Shown one piece after another: positions 8,967-17,443 of a stretch of DNA of 34,388 nucleotides. The notes beneath the pieces are model-generated. The model saw only the letters and a list, made by a program, of their open reading frames with translations. It was not told the DNA's origin and did not search any database. This stretch comes from an uncultured Anaerolineae bacterium. Its GTDB lineage: Bacteria > Chloroflexota > Anaerolineae > Aggregatilineales > Phototrophicaceae. The DNA is taken from NCBI GenBank assembly GCA_937922795.1, contig CALAJK010000046.1, forward strand, positions 1-34,388, given 5' to 3'. A program made the translations under genes and the position numbers. The number at the start of each line of letters is the position of its first letter. The stretch's first letter is position 1.

Positions 8967-8982
8967 ATCCGCCGGGTTGGCA
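8953..8982 (-). promoter_or_regulatory. Probable sigma-A promoter of glgP
   Basis: Read on the minus strand, TTGCCA is followed after 18 bases by TATGCT, about 70 bases upstream of the glgP ATG. The match to TTGACA/TATAAT is moderate. The two inverted repeats described for this region lie over these elements. Confidence 0.4.
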
Positions 8983-9049
8983 ACCGGTAAATCTGGCTTA
9001 ACATCTGGTGATGTCGCGTCGACCTCGCCTATTCCTGGTGAATGACGTG

Positions 9050-9058
9050 TGCTACAAT
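9050..9058 (+). promoter_or_regulatory. Extended -10 promoter element of the CBM48 gene
   Basis: TGC followed by TACAAT forms an extended -10 box. The predicted start of transcription is near 9065, leaving a leader of about 35 bases with AAGGAG before the ATG at 9100. The -35 region is poor, as expected for an extended -10 promoter. This also argues against the earlier GTG at 9049 as the start. Confidence 0.5.
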
Positions 9059-9099
9059 CCGTTTCTGCGGAAGCCGATTCCGAAAAGGAGACAGCACGC

Positions 9100-9399
9100 A
9101 TGTTGAAAAAACAGTACTTGAAGACCAAACCGGTCTGCAAAGTGACGTTCACGCTGCAAGATCCCGGCGCCGAGTCCGTTTATCTGGTGGGTGAGTTCAA
9201 CAATTGGGACGAAAAAGCCACACCGATGACGCGGCAGAAGGGCGGCAAGTTTTCCGTGACGTTGGAGCTGGAGCAGGGGCGCGAGTATCGCTATCGCTAT
9301 CTCATCAACAGCACCGAGTGGCGCAATGATGAGGCGGCAGACCGGTACATCCCCAACCCGTTCAGCGGCGACGACTCCGTGGTCAGCACGTATCCCTAA
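9100..9399 (+). CDS. Stand-alone CBM48 / AMPK-beta-like glycogen-binding module
   Basis: A 99-residue protein consisting of one carbohydrate-binding (isoamylase early-set, E_set) domain. The diagnostic GEFNNWD motif, the alternating beta strands and the YRYRYLINSTEWRND segment are as in CBM48/CBM20-like modules of branching enzymes and AMPK beta. No catalytic domain is attached. The ATG at 9100 was chosen because AAGGAG precedes it and the promoter element lies just upstream; starting at 9049 would add 17 non-domain residues that overlap the -10 box. It is divergent from glgP and convergent with the GH57 gene. A role in docking enzymes on glycogen or sensing granule structure is inferred from family and neighbourhood, not shown. 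Confidence 0.88.
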   Translation: MLKKQYLKTKPVCKVTFTLQDPGAESVYLVGEFNNWDEKATPMTRQKGGKFSVTLELEQGREYRYRYLINSTEWRNDEAADRYIPNPFSGDDSVVSTYP

Positions 9400-9432
9400 A
9401 CGCGCCGTCGTGCCAACTGACCGAGACAGCGG

Positions 9433-9456
9433 ACGCCCAGACATCGCGCCGGGCGT
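9433..9456 (+). terminator. Terminator-like hairpin after the CBM48 gene
   Basis: A 6-bp stem (ACGCCC/GGGCGT) with a 12-base loop is followed by TTCTATAT on the plus strand. It sits between the converging CBM48 and GH57 genes and is of modest strength. Confidence 0.4.
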
Positions 9457-9470
9457 TCTATATGCTACGC

Positions 9471-10889
9471 CTAATTGAGACGGATGTCGAAATCTCGCAG
9501 CGCCTGCTGCAGGACATCGCTCCCCGTGACCGATGTAGAAGTGGAGGTGACGACGGCCATATCCAGCGGGAAGCGCTCCGCCAAATCCTCGCCGGTGGCC
9601 TGCTGCGCCAGGCTGAGCGCGGCGGCGGCGCAGCCTACAGCATAACGCGGCTGCCGGCTGTCAAGCCGGTTATCAGTGAAGGTGTAGCTGTTGTACATGC
9701 GCTGCGTCAGTTCTTCAGCCTGGAGCAGCAGCAGCAGCGGCCGCTGCTGCTCTGCTTTCAAGTTAGGGATGTGTTCAGCCAGGAACTCGCTGGCGCTCTG
9801 GATGCCCAGCAGTACGGAGACGTACTGGTTGCGCAGCGCCCAAGGGTGGACGCCATACGGGTGGAGCATCTCCTCAAAGACGCGATCAACCTCGCTGGCG
9901 ACATTGTCGAGCGCCCGCCGCAGCGCCCCCTTCCAGGTGGTGTCCTGGTATTGGTCCATGTAGCCGGCGGCCCAGTGCGACAGCCCACGGTGCTCGCCCC
10001 AACTGCTGAGGTCCTCGATGTGGACCGTTTGCGAGGGCGGGTGAGCCAGGAAATAGTGATCGAGCGTGATGGTCTGGAAACCGATCCGCGCCGCCTCGTA
10101 GCGCATCAGCCAGTACAGGAATTCTTCCTCGCCGGCGAAATGATGGCCGAAGGTTTCGCCAGATGTCGCCAGCAGCACCAGGCCGCCGCCGTTGGATTTG
10201 CGCAGCGGGGCCAGCGCCGCTTGGCTCCAGTGCCCAGCCCCACCCAGATTGTGGATATTGAAAGAGATTTGCGACGACAGCTCATCGTTGCGGGCGAAGA
10301 CGGCGATCGACTGACCACCATCGAGTTCGACGCGGAAAGGGCCACCGCTCTTGCCTTCCGGCAGATCAAGGAACTGCTTCTGCGCTAGCAGCGTGTATTG
10401 AATGCCGGCCTCTGCTAAAAGTTTGAGCGTTTTCAGGTCGACGGCCATCTCTGGCAGCCAGAAACCCAGCGGCTTGCGCCCGAAGCGATGTTCAAACGCG
10501 GCGATGCCCCAGTGAATCTGGGTGCGTTTGTCGCGATTGCGGGCCAGCGGCAGGATGATGTGGTTGTACGCGGTGGCCAGGCCGTTGCCTGCTGGCGACT
10601 GCGTCAGCCGATCCTGCTCGGTTCTGTCGCCGCCGATGATCGCGGCATAAGTCTCTGGCGCGTTAGGTTCTAGCCATTTGAACAGCATTTCAGAGACGCT
10701 GAAGCTGATGAACTGGAAGTTGCCGCGTTCAGCGTTGGGACGATATGATGTTTGCGTGATGCGGTCGAGCCAGTGCTGAAAGGGGGCGGCGTCCGGCTCT
10801 GGGGCGATAGATCCATTCAAAGGGTGGGCGCGAGGCGGCTGGCTGAAATGCCCATGCACGCACAGATAACTGCGTTCGATTTTTGACAC
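9471..10889 (-). CDS. Glycoside hydrolase family 57 protein, DUF3536-containing type
   Basis: This 472-residue protein has the GH57 fold: the N-terminal HGHFSQP motif, then GFWLPEMA with the expected nucleophile E147, then the fourth motif SGETFGHH (243-250). The C-terminal half (GEHRGLSHWAAGY, WALRNQY) matches the DUF3536 region of this subgroup. GH57 enzymes act on alpha-glucans (amylase, 4-alpha-glucanotransferase, branching enzyme), but the specificity of this subgroup is not established to my knowledge. Oddly, the position before GE in the fourth motif, where I expect the catalytic Asp, is Ser243. The start is GTG at 10889 with TAAGGAG seven bases upstream. A 181-base gap separates it from glgC, so it may be a separate transcript. 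A role in glycogen remodelling is inferred from context. Confidence 0.85.
   Translation of the reverse strand: MSKIERSYLCVHGHFSQPPRAHPLNGSIAPEPDAAPFQHWLDRITQTSYRPNAERGNFQFISFSVSEMLFKWLEPNAPETYAAIIGGDRTEQDRLTQSPAGNGLATAYNHIILPLARNRDKRTQIHWGIAAFEHRFGRKPLGFWLPEMAVDLKTLKLLAEAGIQYTLLAQKQFLDLPEGKSGGPFRVELDGGQSIAVFARNDELSSQISFNIHNLGGAGHWSQAALAPLRKSNGGGLVLLATSGETFGHHFAGEEEFLYWLMRYEAARIGFQTITLDHYFLAHPPSQTVHIEDLSSWGEHRGLSHWAAGYMDQYQDTTWKGALRRALDNVASEVDRVFEEMLHPYGVHPWALRNQYVSVLLGIQSASEFLAEHIPNLKAEQQRPLLLLLQAEELTQRMYNSYTFTDNRLDSRQPRYAVGCAAAALSLAQQATGEDLAERFPLDMAVVTSTSTSVTGSDVLQQALRDFDIRLN
9730..9751. repeat. 22-bp perfect palindrome of CAG/CTG triplets inside the GH57 gene
   Basis: Eleven-base perfect arms meet at GCGGCCGC. 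The coding strand reads through them as part of a Leu run. It is probably a by-product of repeated Gln/Leu codons rather than a control site. Confidence 0.6.
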
Positions 10890-11070
10890 GGATCGCTCCT
10901 TAAGAATGGGGGTGTTTAGGTTGTCGGCGATTTCTTCCTCTGCATTGGAGCCTGGTGTGACACGTCGAATCGCATTCTGCTTTCATCTTACCGTGTTAGG
11001 GCATGCGCTCACAGTGACAGGCCTCGGCATTTGCTACGGAGAAATATCACCGTTAGGTGGAAGCTGCCCG

Positions 11071-12336
11071 TCAGGATTTGGCTTTGTAACCTAATACCGT
11101 CCCGCTGGGGATCAACTTGTTAGCGAAAGCGGCGAAATTCTCCAGGCGCAGATCAGTGCCCAGGATGACGCCGCTGCCGACGGTGAACCCGGCTGGGATA
11201 TGCGTATTCTTGCCGATGCAGGTGATCCCCAGTTCCCCCATCTCTTGGATTTTGCCCACGTGAGCGTTGTGCCCGATGACGACGATCTTGTCCAGGATGC
11301 AGCGCTCAACCACGGCCCCGGCCTCGATATAGGTATCGGTGAGGACGATCGACTCGCGCACCACGGCGTTCGGGCCGACGTATACGCCCGGCGACAGCAC
11401 CGAGTTCTCGATCAGCGCGCCTTCGGAAATGACCGAGCCATCGGTGATCATGCTGTTGCGGACGGTAGCGCCGGCGTGGATATGGACGGGCGGGCGTTCT
11501 TCGCTGCGCGTGTGGATGACCCAGGTGCGGTCGTTGAGGTTGAGCGATGGCGGCGAGCCGATCAGGTCCATGTGGGCTTCCCAGTAGGCGTCAATCGTGC
11601 CGACGTCAATCCAATAGCCGCCGTAGGGGTAGGCGTAGACGCGCATCCCTTCGATGACCATGCGCGGCAGGATATCTTTGCCGAAATCATGGCTTGAGCT
11701 CTTGCGCTTCTGGTCTTCCTGAAGCTGCTGTTCCAGGACGGCATAGTTGAAGATATAAACGCCCATGCTGGCCAGGTTGCCGGGCGGCTGCGCCGGCTTT
11801 TCTACGAACTCCCGCACCCGGTATTCCTCATCGACGTCCAGAATGCCGTAGCGGCTGGCCTCGTCCATCGGCACGCGGATGGTGCAGACGGTGACGTCTG
11901 CTTTGCGTTCGCGGTGGAACTGAAGCATGCGGTCGTAGTCCATCTCATAGATGTGATCGCCTGACAGGATGAGGACATGGTCAGGTCGCCCGCGCCGGAC
12001 GACGTTGATATTCTGCGCGACGGCGTCGGCAGTGCCCGCGTACCAGTCGGTGTCTGACCGGCCTTTGTAGGGCTGTAAAATCTGGACGCCGCCGGTGAAC
12101 GAGCGATCCAAGTCCCAGGGGCGTCCGCGCCCGATGTGGTCGTTCAAGCTATGCGGTCGGTACTGGGTCAGGATGAGAACATCGAAGATGCCAGAATTCA
12201 CACAGTTGCTGAGTGTAAAGTCAATGATGCGGTATTTGCCAGCGAATGGGACGGCCGGTTTCGCGCGTTTAGCCGTCAGCGTTGCCAACCGCGTGCCTTC
12301 GCCCCCGGCGAGGATGATCGCTTTGATCTTACCCAT
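11071..12336 (-). CDS. glgC: Glucose-1-phosphate adenylyltransferase (ADP-glucose pyrophosphorylase)
   Basis: This 421-residue enzyme makes ADP-glucose from ATP and glucose-1-phosphate, the committed step of bacterial glycogen synthesis. The nucleotidyltransferase signature [20 protein letters not shown] is at about 10-29, followed by [25 protein letters not shown] and [16 protein letters not shown] mark the substrate sites. The C-terminal ~140 residues are left-handed beta-helix hexapeptide repeats used for oligomerisation and allostery. I chose the ATG at 12336 because the catalytic loop begins at once and a GAGG lies nine bases upstream; an in-frame start 45 bases earlier would add a non-conserved tail. 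The start overlaps the glgA stop by 8 bases, so the two are translationally coupled. Allosteric effectors cannot be read from sequence. Confidence 0.96.
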   Translation of the reverse strand: MGKIKAIILAGGEGTRLATLTAKRAKPAVPFAGKYRIIDFTLSNCVNSGIFDVLILTQYRPHSLNDHIGRGRPWDLDRSFTGGVQILQPYKGRSDTDWYAGTADAVAQNINVVRRGRPDHVLILSGDHIYEMDYDRMLQFHRERKADVTVCTIRVPMDEASRYGILDVDEEYRVREFVEKPAQPPGNLASMGVYIFNYAVLEQQLQEDQKRKSSSHDFGKDILPRMVIEGMRVYAYPYGGYWIDVGTIDAYWEAHMDLIGSPPSLNLNDRTWVIHTRSEERPPVHIHAGATVRNSMITDGSVISEGALIENSVLSPGVYVGPNAVVRESIVLTDTYIEAGAVVERCILDKIVVIGHNAHVGKIQEMGELGITCIGKNTHIPAGFTVGSGVILGTDLRLENFAAFANKLIPSGTVLGYKAKS

Positions 12337-13807
12337 CGTGTGAACCTCTTCTCTTGGCGACTGCTTGGTGATAAAGATCAATGTACTGCCGAGCGCTGTT
12401 GTCCCAGCTAAAGTCTTTCAGCATGGCGCGCCGCTGCATCCGGCGCCATGCGGGTTGGCGATAGCGGTAGGTGTTGATCGCCCAACGCAGAGTATGGTAC
12501 ACCGCGTCGGGCTCCTCCCACTGGAAGACAAAACCTGTGCCCTGGTCGGCGGGGCCGTCGTCATAGTTGGTCACCGTATCTGCCAGTCCGCCGGTCTCGC
12601 GCACCAGCGGCAGCGCGCCGTAGCGCATGGCCAGCATCTGCCCTAGGCCACAGGGTTCGTAGTGGCTGGGCATCAGGAAGATGTCGCAGCCGGCGTAGAT
12701 GCGCTGCGCCAGTGCCGCGTTATAGCCCAGGAAAGTCCGCGCGCGCCAGTAAAAATCCTGTCCTAACCGCCAGAACTGATGATCCCATTCAGGTTCGCCT
12801 GACCCCAGCACGATGAACTGCACATCGGTGTTCACCAGCAGCCGGCGCAGGGCTGGCAGCGCCAGATCCATGCCCTTCTGTTTGACCAGCCGGGTGACCA
12901 TGCCGATCACCGGCACATCGTCGCGGATTTCCAGCCCGGCATCCTGTTGAAGCTGGCGCTTGTTCGGCGGGCGCTTTTCCTCGAAATTGTCAGCGTCGAA
13001 GTTGGAGACGATCAAGTGATCGGTCGCCGGGTTCCAGAGCTCCGTGTCGATCCCGTTCAGGATGCCGACCAAGTCGTTGAGGCGGACGCGGATCAAGCCG
13101 TCCAGGCCGTAGCCCATGTATGGATATTGAATCTCGATGGCGTAGCGCGGGCTGACGGTCGAGATCATGTCGCTGTAGGCGATCGCGATCGCCAGCAGGT
13201 TGTCCGTCAAATCTTGATAGACCAGATCGGGATGATGGCGGCCGGGAATGCCCAGCTCCCACAGCCAGCCGCCGGCATGATCGCCCTGGTAAGCCAGGTT
13301 ATGAATGCTCAGGACAGACGCCGTTTGCGCCCAGACCGGGTCATGGCGGCTTTCGTGCAGCAGGAATGGAATCAGGCCGGTGTGCCAGTCGTTGACGTGA
13401 AACACGTCCGGGAACCAGTCAAGCCGGGCGCGCAGTTCCCAAGCGACGGCCATTGCGACCTGGCTGAAAAAGATGAACCGGGGCATGTCCCAGTCCCACT
13501 GGCTGTAAACCTGGCGTTCTTCGCCGAAGAACGGCCAGCCCTGCACGAAATACACCGGCACTTGCTGGTAGGTCGTCGTGAAGACCTGAACCTGCGTCGT
13601 GCCGGTGCGCCGGTCGAACGGGAAGGTGAACAGCGGGATGATGGAATAGCGTTCCGAGTCGATGAAGCCGTAGTAGGGCAGCAGGACGCGGGCGTCCACG
13701 CCCAAACGGCGCAGCGCCCCCGGCAGCGAGCCGACCACATCGGCCATGCCGCCGACTTTGGCGAATGGCGCCGCTTCCGCGCTGACGAACAACACGCTGG
13801 GGTTCAC
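12329..13807 (-). CDS. glgA: Glycogen (starch) synthase, GT5
   Basis: This 492-residue GT-B enzyme transfers glucose from ADP-glucose to the non-reducing end of a growing alpha-1,4-glucan. The N-terminal motif is KVGGMADV (17-24), a variant of the usual KTGGLADV. The C-terminal donor site has HYEPCGLGQ with E384, followed by [10 protein letters not shown]. The length is typical of bacterial GlgA. The start is GTG at 13807 with AAGGAG about nine bases upstream. It lies 31 bases downstream of the branching enzyme and overlaps glgC, so branching enzyme-glgA-glgC form one operon in the order of the pathway's shared output. Confidence 0.96.
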   Translation of the reverse strand: MNPSVLFVSAEAAPFAKVGGMADVVGSLPGALRRLGVDARVLLPYYGFIDSERYSIIPLFTFPFDRRTGTTQVQVFTTTYQQVPVYFVQGWPFFGEERQVYSQWDWDMPRFIFFSQVAMAVAWELRARLDWFPDVFHVNDWHTGLIPFLLHESRHDPVWAQTASVLSIHNLAYQGDHAGGWLWELGIPGRHHPDLVYQDLTDNLLAIAIAYSDMISTVSPRYAIEIQYPYMGYGLDGLIRVRLNDLVGILNGIDTELWNPATDHLIVSNFDADNFEEKRPPNKRQLQQDAGLEIRDDVPVIGMVTRLVKQKGMDLALPALRRLLVNTDVQFIVLGSGEPEWDHQFWRLGQDFYWRARTFLGYNAALAQRIYAGCDIFLMPSHYEPCGLGQMLAMRYGALPLVRETGGLADTVTNYDDGPADQGTGFVFQWEEPDAVYHTLRWAINTYRYRQPAWRRMQRRAMLKDFSWDNSARQYIDLYHQAVAKRRGSHDG

Positions 13808-13838
13808 CCGGCCTCGCTCCTTACGTCAAACGGCGTCT

Positions 13839-15680
13839 CTAATCGATCGCGGCGAACCAGCGGTAGTCAATGTCTGGAAAGACCTTGTCCAGCTCCCAGT
13901 ATTCCTCCGCCAAGTCGCGGCGCGGGCGGCCTGCTTCCAGGCTCTCGGCCAGACGGTCGAAGCGTTCAAGATGCTGGCTGAAGCGCCGGATCGCGTACTC
14001 GCGCGCCTGGCCGGTGGTGACGAGGAACGGCCAATCCGAACTTTGGAACAGCAGCGCCTCGCGGGCGGCCTGCTGTAGGACGACAGTCTCATCCGGCGTG
14101 GGGTCGGGAAAACGCGCTACTAGGTTCTCCATGCGTTCTTCGCCTTCATGGATGGGGCCCCACATCCAGTGGGTTTCTGGGTTGTCCCAGGTGAAGTGCG
14201 TGCCGTTGCTTCCCCACGAGCTTTCAGGGAGGTGCAGCACCTCGGTCGGCGGGTGCTGCGCTAGATAAGCGCTGGCTGTCGTCAGCTCGACCGCCGGGTC
14301 CTGCGCCAGCAGGCGCAGCACCTTGCCCAGCCAAGTCACGCCTTCAAACCACCAGTGGCCGAAGAGTTCTGTGTCGTAATTCGAGGCGATGATGCCGAAC
14401 CGGCCGGACTCGTGATGATAGCCGCGGAGCAGATCGCTGACGAGATGGGCGAAGTCTTCGGCATGCTGGTCAACTTTGTAGGCCGCCCAATCGGGATGAT
14501 AGTAGTCCTTGTGCGCCAGATCGCCTTTGGCCTCGGTCACGCGCCAGTACTGTAGGCCGCTCGTGCCCGCCTTTTTGTGGAACTCACGGTAGTCGAAGTC
14601 GCCGGGGTAGCCCCATTCCGCGCTCCACACCTGCATGCCGGTGCGGTTGTTGCGCCCGATGACGGCCACTCCGGAGTGCTGTTCGGCGGCGATGCCAGCG
14701 GCGGTATCGCTCACATAGTAGGCCTGATACGTAGTGGCCGGGCGTTCGGGCATGATGTTGCTGGTCGGGATGACATAGCGGCGTTTGATCGCGCCGTATG
14801 GGCCGATCACGTCGCCCGCGGCCACGCCGACCGGCTGTCCCCCGGTGATCGTGTGCGTTTCGCTGAAGAACACCCTTAGATGATTGCGGGCTAAGTAGCT
14901 CTCAATGCCAGGCCGCACCCGCCCCTTAGCGGTAATGTACGCTGGCCGGTAGGCGCATTCTGGCAGCCAGATGCCGGAGGGGCGGCGGCCAAATAGGCGC
15001 TCGTAGCTGCGAATGCCTGTTTTCAGTTGAGCGTCAATGGTGCTGTCGCGGTTAAACAAGGGCAGGTAGCCGTGAGTGGCGGCGCAGGTGATGATCTCAA
15101 TGTAGCCCTCGTCCTGCAGCCGGCGGAACGCGCCGATGATGTCGCGGTTGAAGCGCACATCAAAAGCGCGTTTCACCCCCTCATACCAGTTCTTGTACCA
15201 CTCTGCCAGATAGCGAAGGTGGGGATTGGCGGTATCGGCCACTGGCTCGGTCACTGTGGTTACGATGGGTTCGGGGATTGGTCCTTTGGCTGCTGCATCC
15301 TCGTCGTCGGCGTCCGGCGGGATGTCTTCGTCTCCTTCCGCCGGCTGGGTCATCTCGACCATCATCTCAACCGGGGCCGGCGTGCCGGCGAAGTACTCCA
15401 TGTCCCGCTTGGCCGCGGCGATCTTGTCATCCAGATATTGATCCAGATGATCCAGTACATCGGGGTCCACCAGTTGTTCGGCTAAGATGGGCGTGATGCC
15501 GATGGTCAAGCGAAAGCGGATCCCATCTTCCTTTAAGTCATACAATGTTTGTAATAGAGGGATGTAGGTTTCGCTAGCGGCTTCGTGAATCCATTCCTCG
15601 CCGTGCGGCCAGCGTCCGGCCAGGCGGGCGTAGGGCAAGTGGCTGTGCAAGACAAAGGTAAAGGCACCGAGTGCGTTCAC
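13839..15680 (-). CDS. GH57 1,4-alpha-glucan branching enzyme (DUF1957 type)
   Basis: A 613-residue protein of the archaeal/thermophile type of branching enzyme, which makes alpha-1,6 branches in glycogen. The N-terminal GH57 motif is LHSHLPY (11-17). The nucleophile is E241 in GIWLPECAYRP and the acid/base is D436 in NYDTELFGHWWFEG. Both are intact, and HFTWDNPETHWMWGP and the C-terminal helical DUF1957 region (about 500-613) follow. Between residues about 100 and 150 there is a very acidic, Pro-rich insertion that I do not expect in the family. The start is GTG at 15680 with AGGAG ten bases upstream. It replaces the usual GH13 GlgB, which is absent here. It is the first gene of the glgA-glgC operon, with its own promoter. 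Confidence 0.92.
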   Translation of the reverse strand: MNALGAFTFVLHSHLPYARLAGRWPHGEEWIHEAASETYIPLLQTLYDLKEDGIRFRLTIGITPILAEQLVDPDVLDHLDQYLDDKIAAAKRDMEYFAGTPAPVEMMVEMTQPAEGDEDIPPDADDEDAAAKGPIPEPIVTTVTEPVADTANPHLRYLAEWYKNWYEGVKRAFDVRFNRDIIGAFRRLQDEGYIEIITCAATHGYLPLFNRDSTIDAQLKTGIRSYERLFGRRPSGIWLPECAYRPAYITAKGRVRPGIESYLARNHLRVFFSETHTITGGQPVGVAAGDVIGPYGAIKRRYVIPTSNIMPERPATTYQAYYVSDTAAGIAAEQHSGVAVIGRNNRTGMQVWSAEWGYPGDFDYREFHKKAGTSGLQYWRVTEAKGDLAHKDYYHPDWAAYKVDQHAEDFAHLVSDLLRGYHHESGRFGIIASNYDTELFGHWWFEGVTWLGKVLRLLAQDPAVELTTASAYLAQHPPTEVLHLPESSWGSNGTHFTWDNPETHWMWGPIHEGEERMENLVARFPDPTPDETVVLQQAAREALLFQSSDWPFLVTTGQAREYAIRRFSQHLERFDRLAESLEAGRPRRDLAEEYWELDKVFPDIDYRWFAAID

Positions 15681-15727
15681 AATCTAATCACTCCTGTGCT
15701 GATGGCGAGAGGTGAAAACCAGCGCGG

Positions 15728-15756
15728 ATTGTAACGTTTGAGAAAGACAGTCGCAA
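15728..15756 (-). promoter_or_regulatory. Sigma-A promoter of the branching enzyme-glgA-glgC operon
   Basis: On the minus strand TTGCGA is followed by a 17-base spacer and TACAAT, one of the best -35/-10 pairs in the window. It begins one base after the histidine kinase stop codon starts, and transcription would start near 15721, about 40 bases before the GTG. It makes the glycogen-synthesis operon separable from the kinase-regulator pair upstream. Confidence 0.65.
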
Positions 15757-16980
15757 CTAACCGCCGGTGGGCAGCACCATCGTGAAGATGCTGCCGCGGC
15801 CGGGTTCGCTCTTGACCCCCAGATAGCCGCCGTGCGCTTCGGCAACCGAGCGCGCGACGAACAGCCCCTGGCCCAGACCGCGCGGATCGAGGAGCTTGCC
15901 GCTGGCCGTGCGCGGCTCGCCCCGGTAGAAACGCTCAAAAATACGCGGCAGGTCTTTGGCCGAGATGCCCACGCCTGTATCGGCTACCTGGATGGTCACC
16001 CGGTCGTTTCCGGCCGGCGTGGCGGTGATGACGATGTGGCCACCCGGCTCGGTGTAGCGGATGGCATTTTGCAGCAAATGTCCCAGCGCCCACCGCAGTC
16101 GTTGGTCATCGCCCATGACTTGCAGCCGGCTGGCTTCGATCAAAATGACGGCGACGTCCAGTTTGGCCCGGCTGACTTCAGGCTGCATCCCATTGACGAC
16201 GTTCCAGATCAGCTCTTCCAGATTGAGCGGGTCGCGGCGGATGCTGAACGCGCTGGCGCTCATCTCTGAAATGTCGAGCAGCTCGACGATCATCCGGTCG
16301 AGGATGTCCACATTTCGGCTGAGCGTTTCGAGTAAGCGCTGGTTGATGGGGCGGTCTTTGGGCTGTCCCAGGATGACGTCGCTCATGCCCTTGATGACGG
16401 CCATAGGCGTACGCAGTTCGTGGGAGATGGCCGTCACAAACTGGTCTTTCAGCCGTTCGGACAGCGCGTCGCGGGTGACGTCGCGCAGGACGATCATCGT
16501 GCCCAGCCGTTTGCCGTGCGAGTCGGCCACGGCAGCAACTTGCGCGCCGACGATCAGGTTGTTGACCTGGATGCGCGTCGGCTCGCCCAGCGGCGCCAGC
16601 TCGGAGTCGACCGTGGTGACATCACGGTAGGCGTTGAACAAGCTGCCAAGCTCGCTCTCCCAGAAGTCCTTACGGCTGCCGATCAGCTTCCTAGCGGCGG
16701 CGTTGACCAGCACCACCCGACCCTCCAGGTCTTGCATGATGATGCCTTCGTCGATGGCGGCCAGGATGCTGTTCAGGCGTTCGATCTCCAAGTCGCGCCG
16801 GCGAATGGCGCGCTCAAGCTGGCGCTGGCGATCGGCCGGCGAGGGCTGGCGGCGCGTTTGGGAGGCCCCGGTGCGCTGCCGCAGGCCGTTGTAGAGCCGG
16901 CTGAACAGCCGTTCAGTGGCCGTGCCTAGGCTGTTGACGCGGTGCAGGATCCCGCCGAGTTCCTGTGGGTTGTGGGCCAT
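15757..16980 (-). CDS. Soluble PAS-domain sensor histidine kinase
   Basis: This 407-residue kinase has no membrane segment. A basic, coiled-coil-like N-terminus (about 45-75) precedes a PAS domain (about 68-175; IIMQDLEGRVVLVNAAARKLIG). The HisKA domain follows with phospho-acceptor H187 in ISHELRTPM, then the HATPase domain with N-box (QNAIRYTEPGG), DTGVGIS and GLGQGL. All catalytic boxes look intact. Its ATG lies three bases after the stop of the receiver gene and has no strong ribosome site, so translation is probably coupled. The PAS domain suggests an intracellular signal, ligand unknown. It is related to the C-terminal half of the membrane kinase at 31534. The neighbouring receiver is its likely partner, and glycogen genes downstream make energy or redox status a plausible, unproven, input. 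Confidence 0.92.
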   Translation of the reverse strand: MAHNPQELGGILHRVNSLGTATERLFSRLYNGLRQRTGASQTRRQPSPADRQRQLERAIRRRDLEIERLNSILAAIDEGIIMQDLEGRVVLVNAAARKLIGSRKDFWESELGSLFNAYRDVTTVDSELAPLGEPTRIQVNNLIVGAQVAAVADSHGKRLGTMIVLRDVTRDALSERLKDQFVTAISHELRTPMAVIKGMSDVILGQPKDRPINQRLLETLSRNVDILDRMIVELLDISEMSASAFSIRRDPLNLEELIWNVVNGMQPEVSRAKLDVAVILIEASRLQVMGDDQRLRWALGHLLQNAIRYTEPGGHIVITATPAGNDRVTIQVADTGVGISAKDLPRIFERFYRGEPRTASGKLLDPRGLGQGLFVARSVAEAHGGYLGVKSEPGRGSIFTMVLPTGG

Positions 16981-16983
16981 GAT

Positions 16984-17400
16984 CTAATCTACTCGTTTTG
17001 GCGGCTTGGCCGCGATGATCTCGTGCAGCAGTTTGTGCAGCTCCTCAAATGTCGGCAGGGGCTTGCTGATGATCTCGTCCACGCCGTCGTGCTGAAACAT
17101 GGCGCGGCGGTCATCATCGCTGAGGGCGTAGGCGGTCATGAGCGCGATCGGAATGTGATCCAGTCCCGGCGTTTGCCGCAGTTTGCGCGCCACCTCATTG
17201 CCGCGTTTGCCGGGCATCCGAATGTCCATCAGCGCAAACTGCGGCAGGTCACCCTTGAACTGGCCGGCGGCAACCTGGTCAATCCAATCCCAAACCTGCT
17301 GGCCGCTGCTGAAGGTCAGGGGAGTATGTCCCCATACTCGGCACATTGTCGCTACCAGGTTCAGGATGTCGGTCTCATCCTCCGCAATCAACCAGATCAA
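16984..17400 (-). CDS. Single-domain response regulator, partner of the PAS kinase
   Basis: This 138-residue receiver has phospho-acceptor D59 (MDIRMPG), acidic residues E7 and D8, switch Thr T89 and K113 (SKPLP), all intact. There is no output domain. The start is TTG at 17400, supported by AGGAGAGG about seven bases upstream; no ATG or GTG gives the conserved first strand (MIWLIAEDE). It is paralogous to the receiver encoded divergently at 17724, sharing the N-terminal Trp-x-x-x-E-D-E pattern, WG at about 23-24, and the WI-x-x-V-x-x-G-x-F-x-G-x-LP stretch before the phosphorylation site. The histidine kinase follows after three bases. With only a receiver, it must signal through protein contacts. 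Confidence 0.92.
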   Translation of the reverse strand: MIWLIAEDETDILNLVATMCRVWGHTPLTFSSGQQVWDWIDQVAAGQFKGDLPQFALMDIRMPGKRGNEVARKLRQTPGLDHIPIALMTAYALSDDDRRAMFQHDGVDEIISKPLPTFEELHKLLHEIIAAKPPKRVD

Positions 17401-17437
17401 TACAGCCTCTCCTAGTCGTCCTACTCGATATGCTTTC

Positions 17438-17443
17438 AGTATA
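17438..17443 (-). promoter_or_regulatory. Candidate -10 box of the receiver-kinase pair
   Basis: TATACT on the minus strand would start transcription about 30 bases before the TTG codon. No good -35 lies 17 bases upstream, so an activator may be needed. Confidence 0.4.

Noticed and set aside
9730..9751. 22-bp palindrome as an operator or recombination site
   Set aside because: It lies in the coding region over Leu and Gln codons of a GC-rich gene and is explained by triplet repetition, so I kept it only as a repeat.
9462..10388. 308-codon plus-strand frame over the GH57 gene
   Set aside because: Antisense to a gene with conserved GH57 motifs; no family resemblance of its own.
10906..11094. 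62-codon frame between the GH57 gene and glgC
   Set aside because: No ribosome site and it overlaps the 5' leader of one gene and the 3' end of another.
12947..13981. 344-codon plus-strand frame across glgA and the branching enzyme end
   Set aside because: Antisense to two well-supported genes and spans their boundary.
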